Shown piece after piece: positions 55,725 to 64,000 of a stretch of 64,000 nucleotides of DNA (position 1 is the first letter of the stretch; each line of letters opens with the position of its first letter). A model generated the notes under the pieces. It made no database searches and was not told the DNA's origin. It saw only the letters and a list, made by a program, of their open reading frames with translations. Position numbers and translations under genes: made by a program. This DNA comes from Latrodectus hesperus. Taxonomy: Eukaryota > Arthropoda > Arachnida > Araneae > Theridiidae. The stretch lies in assembly GCA_037975125.1 (NCBI GenBank), contig CM075853.1, forward strand, positions 75,203,109-75,267,108, read 5' to 3'.

Positions 55725-55803
55725 CAGGACCAAACGCCATAAAGTGTCCTGTATTTCTAGATGGACTTCGTTTTACTGTACTGTAAGAGTTATCTCCAGA
55801 AGG
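55725..55803 (-). CDS. Exon 2 of an unidentified multi-exon gene
   Basis: On the minus strand the acceptor TATACATTTTAG ends at 55804 and the donor GTAATT starts at 55724. The 79-bp exon begins in phase 0 and has 26 open codons plus one base. The peptide is S/T/Y-rich and basic (starts P-S-G-D-N-S-Y-S-T-V-K-R-S-P-S-R-N-T). Phase agrees with exon 1 (58399-58505 ends in phase 0) and exon 3 (starts by completing a phase-1 codon). N-S-Y-S-T-V and S-P-S-R resemble phosphorylation-prone linkers. No domain is recognised. Confidence 0.7.
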
Positions 55804-56559
55804 CTAAAATGTATACAAAATATTATGATTAGAACAATATGAATGTTTTTATCAAGCTTAAGTAATTTTAATATTTAATTTCAATAATCTACTAAAATTA
55901 GATTAACTTATCATATGTTAGCGAATTATATCTAATATGTTATTTTCAACTGTGCAATTATTTTTATTAAGGTTTTACAATCACACAAAAGAACTACTTG
56001 CATTAATTCTTAATTGCCAAAGTACTTAAAAAATAAATATATAACTATCTGGAATGGAAATATATATTCTAATGTTGAAAAGCAGCTGAAGGAGTGCGCC
56101 GATAATTACTTTGAACAATATTTTTCATGTTTTATAACAAAAATGATTAAGAAAAAAAATATATAATAAAAATGTCTGATAGGAATTTTCTTATTCATTT
56201 CTTCCTTTAAAACCATGTAGCTCAATCAAACAATACAGATTTTATAATTTAAAAATATTAATACATTGTCAAAAACATTTTCGTGAATGTCATTTCAAAA
56301 GTCTGACTGCCAAAAGCTGCAATACCTACAGAAACAATTTTTGAAAGATTACTCTTTAAAAACTGTTATAAGCGATATCAGCAAGAAATTACGTCTTAAG
56401 TATGCCATGTTTCGATACCTAATTAGGATGATAGAGCTCCTAAATTTATTTTAAAAAAAATATTAAAATTTAAAAAAATTTGATTTGCAATTAAATGTTG
56501 GAACAAAGGGAGATGAATGCTACATTTACAGTTTCAATAAACAGGTGTAATGAGATAGA

Positions 56560-56752
56560 TCACTGCATGGATAACGCCCAATTGTCTCTACAATGCATGT
56601 TTAGCTGCCCAGCAATGCTGGCCAAGATTTTTAACACCAACACAGATGATCTTGTGATGATCCTTTTATAGATAAAGCTGTAGGGATCACCAGGGCTGTC
56701 TTCGACAGCTTCCGGGACATTTAGGATTTTTGCACATACTCCATGGATACAA
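56560..56752 (-). pseudogene. GC-raised open segment, probably a retroelement scrap
   Basis: The minus frame is open from about 56752 to TGA at 56562-56560 without a suitable start codon at its beginning. It includes V-P-E-A-V-E-D-S-P-G-D-P-Y-S-F and V-L-K-I-L-A-S-I-A. The composition is that of real coding sequence, but I cannot name a family and see no splice borders. It could be an old transposon fragment or an exon of a nested gene. Confidence 0.25.
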
Positions 56753-56892
56753 CATCATTATCAATGAGATGGATGTGTGGCAGGTTTCCAGGTTTTGCAC
56801 TTGTAAATACAGCTCAGAAAGCAAAAAATTAGTGAATGTGCAAATTTTCAGTAATTTTCAGCAAATTTTCAAAAATAAAGTATTTACATACA

Positions 56893-56894
<2 letters not shown>

Positions 56895-56975
<81 letters not shown>

Positions 56976-56977
56976 AT
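56895..56977. repeat. (TA)n microsatellite
   Basis: One G interruption near the right end. Confidence 0.97.
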
Positions 56978-58398
56978 TTCAACTAACATATCAAGTTATC
57001 ATTATAATCCAGTCATGAAAACTCGCACAGCTTTTAGAAAAGTTTTAATGAAAGTTAGATCAACTTCAGGGTAAGTAAACTTGCAAATATTTGTTATACA
57101 TTCTTAATTCTTAATCATTAAAGATTATAAGAGGTAATAAACGTAAAAAACACTCAACAGAACTGTTTGAAATTCTTTAAAGTTTATTACACAATTACTG
57201 TATCTTAAATTTTAATTTAGTCTCATTATAACAATATCATTATTTTACGTAAATATTTTTATAAGTTAATATTTATTTTATTCTGCGTTTTTATTTTTGA
57301 ATAGAAATATATATACTTTAAAAAAACATTTTAAAGAGTTATTTGAGACTTACTTACGTTAATTATTAATACATGTGTATTTCTTTTTACACATATGCAA
57401 AAATACCTTACTTTAAAAAATAACAATTGAAGAATATATATTATAGAAATATACAATTAGTATTTAAAAATGCAATTCAACATTTATTTATACAAAGAAA
57501 TGCACTAAAAGTTACCAATTTTACACTAGGCCTAGTTATAAATAAATGAAACAGAAAGCACCGTTTAAGCAATCCTTGATGTATAGTATCTTAGCAAAAA
57601 AAGAAAAAAGAATTGGCTTCAGAAATACCGAAATTGGATTCTTTGAAAAATAGGAATTTTAAAATTTATTTTCCAATTTATAGTTTTAATAATTGAGAAT
57701 TACATTTTTGTAATTAAAATTTAAAAACTATATTTTGCACTAAAAATATTTGATTAATAATAGTAATACACTAAAATATCTTTAAGAAAATTCTGAGCAA
57801 TTTCATGAAATTTATTAGAATTACTTTTAAAATAAAATTTATCAACATTCTATAAATAATTTAATTATATTTTGCAATTATTTACATTAAAGAAATTATC
57901 TCATTAAAATTGAAAGGAAATGAAGTGAAACACATATTATTCACAAAATTGCAAAATTCTTTACAGTGAACATTTAATAATTTTGTTGTGTAAAATGTTC
58001 TTTTTCTGGGCTACCGAGATCTTTTACTAGGATAATTATTTTCAAAGGAGAATTTTAGTATCATTGTTCTGAAAATTATTGTAGTTTTCGGTGTAAAATT
58101 TTTGATACGAGTTGAAATAATTGGAGATATTAAGAATCTAATTTTATATTTTCTAAAGACCTTATTTGCCGTACAATTAGTTTTTTTTTTTTTTTTCATT
58201 TTTTTCAAATTTGAAAGCTATTGACAAGGAAATAAAAATCCTGTGATAATGTTTTAACTTGTTTATAAGGGAATATCAAAAGATTAAATTTCTCCACTTT
58301 TAATGTATATGCATTTATATATATATATATACAAGATAGAATCATGGAAAAAAGATAATTTTTTAATGAAATTGATAAAGTGTAAATATATTTCTTAC

Positions 58399-58505
58399 TC
58401 TTGTGATAACTGGTTCAGATGACAAAGGGGAATCATCCAACAAACATCTAGGGGCTGGAACTGTACAGTATGGCTCGGCATATTCATGATTGTTATCTAA
58501 TTCAT
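58399..58505 (-). CDS. Exon 1 seen of an unidentified multi-exon gene
   Basis: On the minus strand the acceptor AAATTCATTTTCAG ends at 58506 and the donor GTAAGA starts at 58398, both strong. The 107-bp exon has two bases of a split codon and 35 codons, ending in phase 0. The peptide starts E-L-D-N-N-H-E-Y-A-E-P-Y-C-T-V-P and ends E-P-V-I-T-R. The tyrosine-containing motif EYAEP in an acidic context is of the kind found in cytoplasmic tails of receptors that bind SH2/PTB proteins, but that is only a resemblance. An upstream exon must exist, because the exon starts inside a codon. It was not found between here and the window edge. Confidence 0.7.
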
Positions 58506-60290
58506 CTGAAAATGAATTTATAAGACCATTGGTAAACTAACTGTACTCAAGTTAATATTAAAAAATAATAATTTAAAGATTATCGAAACCAATGTTCTAT
58601 ACGGCGTTAAAATTCAAGTGCAATGAAATTTGTTATAATACAAATGCAAACAATTTTATAATTAATGTATAAATACTAATAATAATAATCATCCTTGCTG
58701 CATAATTGCCAAGATCATCTGGACTAGCCATTCCATAAGATTTGATTATATCAGTCAGATTTCTTTAAAATTTATTTTTGATGGTAAAAACATTATCTTT
58801 ACTGGAGCTATCCATTTTTTAAAGTTATGTCCTTCACTTTTACATTATTTGATCTAATAACAAAAATCTTTCTAACATGTACTTTTCACCTATACGAATG
58901 AACCCATTTGAAGTAGTTTATTTTCATATGATTTACAGCATCATCCACTCTAAACATTCAATATATACTTTCATGCGTCGTCCATCTAAGCAGCATTTTC
59001 TTGAATTCCACAAAAGCACTACTGAAGACATAGTTCAGATAGGAGAGATACCATTTTTGTAGAGTCATAACTTTACAAAAATGGTATCGTTTGTATCTGA
59101 ATTATTAAATAAAAATCTTTTTGTTTCTGTGTGTGTGTTTTATTAAATAAGAAAACTAAATCTGTTGATGCCTTTATTGAAAACACTTTATTACCCTCGA
59201 ATACACATTTCACTATTTTATGTAAATCAAATAAATGTCACCGTATTCATTAAATTTCAAATGCTAATAAGATAATTTAATAACCATTGATATGATATTG
59301 AAATATATTTAATTTTAATAATCCTTATATATTTATTTGCATTTTTATTAACAGCTATTAGAATATATTTTTCATTTTGGCTTAAAGTGCTACATGATAG
59401 GCAAATCCTTTCACAGAACTTCAGAAGATGCAATCCATGGTATTTTCTATAGACACTTCTGATAATTCTGTTTATTGCAATTTTGAATGAAAGGCATAAA
59501 ATAAGATTTCTTATTTAACTCTCTTTTTTTTCAAAATGAAAATCCTTAAAAAGGTGTCCTTAAATTAGTTTCTTAGAGATTTAGATTCATCTTTATTGCA
59601 TTTATCTCCATATGAGAATGTTACATCTGTTTAAAGCTCTTTAAAATTTGATACGATTATATAATAATATGGTATTTTGTAATCCGTAAACAAAGAAAAT
59701 ACATTAATTTTGATTTCATGGGATTCTTCATAATCTGCTTAAGACCAAACGTAGAATCCAGAATTTATTTATAGTATAAAATCCTCATAGACAGTTGCCA
59801 CAACAATATTTTTACAATAGGATTAAGTTGTCTTCTGTGCAGTAATTTCTTGAAGAAACTTTGTAATAAAAGCAACAGAAACTAATCTTCTATAATTTTC
59901 AGAAATCCGAGAATAAGGATTTTTTATTGATTATAAAACATTGATTTATCTTTTAGTATCATCTCAATAGTCCAAAAAATTTACGGGATTCCCTGGAAAC
60001 ATTTTATAAATTTTTTGCACCAATTTTTGGAAGTTTTACATTTATGAAGTTTAAACTAGACCCTTCATAATTTTTAGCATGACAGAATTTCTTTTTTTGG
60101 ATATTCAGTTACATCAACTTTGTGAAATCTTTGAATATTTATCGTGTGTAGCATCAAAAAAGCTAGCACTTATTACTCCTTAAAAATGAAATCTAAAACC
60201 ATTTATTAATTTTCTATACTTATTGTTACAATATTTTAAGTACATTTGCAGTTTTTTAGAGCTTTCTCTAAGGATATCACATTGTTAGAT
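58506..60290. other. AT-rich spacer, probably intron upstream of exon 1
   Basis: A short (TA)n at 58315-58331 lies just outside. A 61-codon plus frame at 58877-59062 has no support. Nothing else could be assigned. Confidence 0.45.
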
Positions 60291-61340
60291 TTAACCTCTT
60301 CGCGATGGGTGGTGCATATATGCATTTCGTACGGACGAAAGTGAGGGCCGGGCGGTGCATATATGCATTTTAAGCATTATGGAACAAGTTTTAGTAATCA
60401 CTAGATGGCACTATGTGTCCATCACATTTAAACTGAACGTAGTTTTAGTGTTCTGATCTTCATTTTTTTCGTATTCCTGCTTTTTTGGTATTTTGATTAT
60501 CAGCTGTAGGTGGGGAGAGAGGAAATATCAATGTAAACAAACACAGCTCGGATCTTCAACTATCCACGTGATTTAAGGATTCTCGCTTCTGATAGCTCTC
60601 CGAACACTTTTTTATTTTGTTTTCGCTACTATTGGAAGTCTTTTAGGGTTTTAGCGTCAGTTTCGTTACAGTTTTTACTGCTTTCGGTTTTATTTGCTCA
60701 CTTTTCTTGTTATTTTGAAAATTCTCGACTCCAGATTATTATGGCGAGGATTATCTGGTAGGCATTTTCCTACCCTTAATTTGAACAAAAAGGAAGAAAA
60801 AGTCGAAGAAAGGGCATTGTTTGCTCACAAACCGTGATGAAAGAAAAGAAAACACAACAAACATTTTATACTTGCAAATCATGCAATGTCGGACTTTGCG
60901 TTTCTCCGTGATTTGAGATTTTCCACACTCAGTCTTCATTTTAAATTTTGTTATTTTTTCTTGTAAATAGCCCTTGTATAGTTTTTATTAATTTGCAAAT
61001 ATGTTGAAGTGTTTTGTCAATTATAATTTTGGAAAAACTAGAATTGCACTGTCGAAAATTATTTCTCAGAGTAAGCAACTTTTATATCTATATATATTTT
61101 CATATAAATTGAAGGAAAAACATTTTTAAAGTCTAGTTTTAAGTTATAAGATAGATTATGTGATAATCTAAAATGCTACCAAAAATCACGGCGATAGGAC
61201 TTTAACTTTATTATTTACGAATTTTTTTCTAAAGTTAGGCTTAGCGGAGAAAACCCCCGTCCTGAAAGATCATTCCTTTCACTTCAGCTTCGTCCTGAAC
61301 GCGCGTCTTAAGCAATGGCGCCCCGTCGTGAAAAGGTTAA
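60291..61340 (+). mobile_element. piggyBac deletion derivative with both termini
   Basis: The left end TTAACCTCTTCGCGATGGG (60291-60309) and the right end, read as TTAACCTTTTCACGACGGG (61340-61322), are inverted copies with three differences. Each starts with the TTAA that piggyBac duplicates on insertion, followed by CCT. Near the left end a 20-nt motif with the palindrome TGCATATATGCAT occurs twice (60313 and 60355 regions). Inside, only the C-terminal end of the transposase remains (60736-60944). At about 1.05 kb it is far shorter than an autonomous element (about 2.4 kb), so it is an internally deleted, non-autonomous copy. Confidence 0.8.
60736..60944 (+). pseudogene. piggyBac transposase C-terminal cysteine-rich end
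   Basis: The frame from about 60742 gives G-L-S-G-R-H-F-P-T-L, the block that precedes the Cys-rich domain in piggyBac transposases. A frameshift near 60800 leads to G-I-V-C-S-Q-T, then Y-T-C-K-S-C-N-V-G-L-C-V and F-E-I-F-H-T with TAA at 60942-60944. In the family this tail reads C-x-x-C ... C-x-x-C-x-x-x-L-C-x-x-P-C-F-x-x-Y-H-T. Here the first Cys is replaced by Gly and the Cys of P-C-F is a TGA stop. It cannot encode a working domain. Confidence 0.75.
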
Positions 61341-62154
61341 AGCTTTTTCGACAATAACTGACAGTTTTGTGGAATGGAAAACCCTCATTTTCCTTTCATA
61401 AATAACCAGCATCTGTTAATCTACTTTCTGCAAATGTATATTTGTAAGTAATTTAATTTTTTAAGAAAGTTTACAGATATAATTCCCAACCCGAGCAATT
61501 ATTAAGCAACAGAAAAATATAGAAATGTTCTAGATTTGGAACACGTGAATACAGCCCACTCTTTGAGAAATGCCCTCCTGGTCCTCCCAATTTATGCGGT
61601 GGATATTAAGATGCGTTACAGCGTTATGCTACGTTATGTGGAGATGCGTTATGTGGAGTGGAAATATAATTTCCAAGTAATTTTTTGCTTTTGATGGATA
61701 ATTTTGTTGATCCTTTGGCTTAAATATGATTTGTTTATTTTATTTTTGTTGTATAGGACTATTACTTTTACATGAGTTAATTCATAACTGTTATTATCAC
61801 CCATACAAAAGGATTATAAATTATTATGCTGATATCAGGAACACTAATATTCTGTTATTAAATCAGCAAGAAGTAGGCTGAAAATGTATAATTTACAAAT
61901 AAATAAATCAAAATAAGTAAAAAATAAACAGAACATCTTTCACTCCTACATAATATGAAGACTTTCCTTTGAAAACATTCTATACAATACGAAGAAATCA
62001 AATTTTATCATAATTTTTTTCATTACTGGTCAAATTTGTTTTTGTATGAATATATTGAATTTAGGAAAGTGTATAATACCAATTTAAGCAAACAAATTTT
62101 ATAAAATGTTGCGTTATTTGCCATTGTTTACTAGTGATGTTGTATTCCATCAGT
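61341..62154. other. Spacer, mostly AT-rich
   Basis: 61500-61680 is GC-richer and has a small tandem duplication (GATGCGTTATGTGGA-like words at 61630-61665). No coding assignment. Confidence 0.45.
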
Positions 62155-62379
62155 CTATATTTCTTTTAATAGTTCTGTAGTTTCTGAATGATCTTTACTA
62201 AAATTCATTATTTTAATATTTTCATCAGAGGGATTGTTCTTGCCTTCAAATTTTAACTGGGCAATAGGCTTAAAGTCTATAAGTGACATTTTGGTCTTAG
62301 TAGAAATTTTATAGTTTTTCCATGAATAAATTATAATACCACTGATGTTTGTAATTAATGGGCTTATAATAAAAAAGAA
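62155..62379 (-). CDS. Candidate terminal exon of a membrane protein
   Basis: On the minus strand a T-rich tract ending TTTTTTATTATAAG could be an acceptor at 62380. From there an open frame of about 74 codons runs to a TAG-type stop at the left end. It encodes a hydrophobic stretch (P-L-I-T-N-I-S-G-I-I-I-Y-S-W), then a basic turn (K-N-Y-K-I-S-T-K-T-K), then a polar tail ending E-T-T-E-L-L-K-E-I with a dileucine-like signal. That arrangement is typical of the last membrane helix and cytosolic tail of a transporter or receptor. No family is recognised, and no upstream exon was found before the LTR element. If real, it is a different gene from the exons at 44-58 kb or an alternative end, because it terminates. 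Confidence 0.35.
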   Translation of the reverse strand, partial: FFFIISPLITNISGIIIYSWKNYKISTKTKMSLIDFKPIAQLKFEGKNNPSDENIKIMNFSKDHSETTELLKEI

Positions 62380-62743
62380 ATTATACAATTTACAATAAGC
62401 TTTGATACCTTGCACAAAAATATTCCAATTTTTCCTATTTCATATATTCGACCAATAAGCTTAAAAATACATTTTTTGAATTTTTATTTGTTTTATATTT
62501 TATTCATAGAACTTGAAACTTCAATCCCTTTTTTAAAATACTTAATTCATCTCAAGCAGAGTAATTATGCAGTGTCAAATTTATCAATTATAATTTCAAC
62601 TTAAAAGCAAAGTAGAACAATTTTTACTAGCTTATTTTGAAATGTCTTCAAGAGAATCATGCATGATTTCTTTCTTCATTTGTGCATTCTCGTGCTTATT
62701 TTAAAGAAGGTCCTAATTTCCAATGAATTTCAAATGTATATAA

Positions 62744-62853
<110 letters not shown>

Positions 62854-62978
62854 ACAAATTTTTAAATAATGATTATATTTGTCTTAAAATATCTCAGACA
62901 GATCAGAAATTCTCACATTTTGGGCAAAAATTGCGGTATTTAGACGTGTTGTAGTTTAAAAGCGGATTTCCTAATGAT

Positions 62979-63054
62979 TTGGCGACTTGGCGACAGTTGG
63001 CGACATTCTTGGCGACTTGGCGACGGTTGGCGAGATTCTTGGCGACTTGGCGAG
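62979..63054 (+). repeat. 30-bp tandem repeat in LTR U3
   Basis: There are about 2.5 units (62979-63008, 63009-63038 and a partial). Each is built from TTGGCGAC words, with two substitutions between the full units. U3 tandem repeats often act as enhancer or silencer binding sites; that role is inferred here. Confidence 0.85.
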
Positions 63055-63169
63055 AAATCGATACTTCTGGAAACATCCATCACCTAAGCTCTAGGACCAA
63101 TATTTTCCGAGATAGCCTAGAAGCTTCCAGAGCCTTGGCGAAATTAGTAGATTTCTCCGCCAAGTCAGG

Positions 63170-63177
63170 TATAAATA
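63170..63177 (+). promoter_or_regulatory. LTR TATA box
   Basis: TATAAATA sits about 210 bp before the AATAAA signal. It is the only good TATA motif inside the LTR. Confidence 0.6.
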
Positions 63178-63381
63178 CCGCAGCCCGACATGGAATAGTA
63201 ATAGAGTTTTTGTGAAGACAGTCAGTGAGTGAAGACGATTAGTTGTGACTGCTAGTTGTTCTCTGTCTGAGGTATTTGAGACCTGTGATTGGAAGCTATT
63301 TCCTATTGTATCTGACGAATTGTAGCTGTATAATTGTGATTGTTACAGCGGGAATTTCGTTTATCTAGTGAAGTTTTTACG

Positions 63382-63387
63382 AATAAA
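63382..63387 (+). promoter_or_regulatory. LTR poly(A) signal
   Basis: AATAAA, followed 10-30 nt later by GT-rich sequence (CTTGTGTTC). Confidence 0.6.
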
Positions 63388-63458
63388 AGTCTTGTGTTCA
63401 TTAAGTGGTCGCTTTATTCAACTCTCAATCAACACGAACCCGTGGAGCTCGGTACAAC

Positions 63459-63475
63459 TGGTGTCAGAATCGGGG
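63459..63475 (+). promoter_or_regulatory. Primer binding site, tRNA-Leu type
   Basis: TGGTGTCAGAATCGGGG begins two bases after the LTR. TGG followed by TGTCAGAA is complementary to the 3' end of leucine tRNAs (…TTCTGACA-CCA), as in several arthropod LTR elements. Confidence 0.7.
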
Positions 63476-63486
63476 TTGAAGAGTTG

Positions 63487-64000
63487 ATGCAGCGTGTCAC
63501 AAGAAAAATGGATATGGATTTAATGAAAAGTCTTCTCGAAAAATTAGCGGAGCAGATGGCTGAGATGAAAGCTGGACAAGAAGATATGAAAACCGAGATG
63601 AAAGCTGGACAAGAAGAGATGAAAGCTAGACAAGAAGAGATGAAAGCTGGACAAGAAGAGATGAAAGCTGGACAAGAAGAGATGAAAGCTAGACAAGAAG
63701 AGATGAAAGCTGGACAAGAAGAGATGAAAGCTAGACAAGAAGAGATGAAAGCTGGACAAGAAGAGATTAAAACCGAGATGATGAAAGAGATAAAATCTGG
63801 ACAGGAGGAACTTAAGAAGGACATTGTAAGTGTTAAAGAAGAATTCTCCAACATCATTCAGGAGAAGATGAATGCAATGGAAGATAAGGTAACTTCAGTT
63901 GAAACTAAAGTTCTGGAAATAGAAGAAAACGTTGAAGAAGCATTAGACAATATGAATAAGAAGATTGAAAGCTTGGAGAAGCAAATATCAAACAAACATG
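63487..64000 (+). CDS. gag-like 5' reading frame of the LTR element (runs off the window)
   Basis: An ATG at 63487 (or the internal ATG at 63511, starting M-D-M-D-L-M) opens a frame that stays open to the window edge, about 171 codons. The first half is a run of nine near-identical 7-residue units, E-M-K-A-[GR]-Q-E (63562-63762, one unit offset by four residues). The rest is charged and rich in K/E/I/V/M. Seven-residue periodicity predicts a long coiled coil, as in the N-terminal part of gag-like proteins of spider LTR elements, which would multimerise the particle protein. No matrix, capsid or zinc-knuckle domain is reached before the edge. The frame is intact here, unlike all other transposon frames in the window. 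Confidence 0.65.
   Translation, partial: MQRVTRKMDMDLMKSLLEKLAEQMAEMKAGQEDMKTEMKAGQEEMKARQEEMKAGQEEMKAGQEEMKARQEEMKAGQEEMKARQEEMKAGQEEIKTEMMKEIKSGQEELKKDIVSVKEEFSNIIQEKMNAMEDKVTSVETKVLEIEENVEEALDNMNKKIESLEKQISNKH
63562..63762 (+). repeat. 21-bp coding tandem repeat
   Basis: Unit GAGATGAAAGCTGGACAAGAA: one copy at 63562-63582, a 12-nt insert, then eight consecutive copies 63595-63762. Units differ only by G versus A in one position (Gly or Arg codon), so the array is very young or homogenised. Confidence 0.95.

Larger units (their letters stand above)
55804..58398. other. Intron between exons 1 and 2
   Basis: About 2.6 kb, AT-rich. It contains a (TA)n tract and, at 56490-56830, a GC-raised patch with a minus-strand open frame (listed separately). 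Confidence 0.55.

Overview
This window looks like intergenic and intronic DNA from a eukaryote, most likely an arthropod. A spider or other chelicerate is my best guess, but that is inference. The DNA is strongly AT-rich, has a dozen (TA)n or compound microsatellites, and is littered with decayed transposons: Ty3/Gypsy and BEL/Pao LTR elements, Tc1/mariner, hAT, piggyBac and tRNA-derived SINEs. There are no bacterial-style operons, no intact long reading frames, and no rRNA or CRISPR. The few host coding segments are short exons separated by kilobases of intron.

The best host gene lies on the minus strand. Three exons (58505-58399, 55803-55725, 44478-44368) have consensus splice sites, one open frame each, and reading phases that join exactly (0 at the first junction, 1 at the second). 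The joined 97-98 residue segment is rich in Ser, Pro and Tyr, including a YAEP motif, and I cannot assign it to a family. A fourth exon-like segment (1792-1670, Cys-containing) would also join in phase, across an intron of about 42.6 kb. That link is plausible but unproven. Other single candidates are a 59-codon reading frame at 22188, a CHD1-like SANT/SLIDE fragment at 25222, a possible terminal exon of a membrane protein at 62155-62379 (minus), and weaker ones at 5433, 33561, 41674 and 56560.

Layout. At 1-545 there is a decayed Ty3/Gypsy protease, and at 3180-3780 a decayed BEL/Pao integrase. At 7.8-8.3 kb there is a mariner relic. The stretch 8.3-22 kb is mostly AT-rich sequence with a few GC-raised islands, a decayed SINE at 17.66 kb and two long foldbacks. 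At 22-25.3 kb there are coding-like fragments and repeat debris. A nearly full-length but heavily broken mariner occupies 29.4-30.4 kb. At 38.8-40.0 kb a hAT relic sits between two copies of a direct repeat, next to a GC-rich island. At 42.3-43.1 kb there is a possible piggyBac-like relic. From 44.4 to 58.5 kb runs the three-exon gene, whose introns hold a mariner, a complete SINE with a perfect 12-bp target-site duplication, a Tc1 relic and several microsatellites. At 60.29-61.34 kb lies a piggyBac deletion derivative with both TTAA-flanked ends. From 62.85 kb to the window edge is the 5' part of an LTR retrotransposon: LTR, tRNA-Leu-type primer site, and a gag-like frame with a heptad repeat.

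I found no undescribed multi-gene system here. The observations best worth following are the phase-consistent multi-exon gene, the complete SINE, the piggyBac derivative and the LTR element that starts exactly at the edge of a (TA)n tract.
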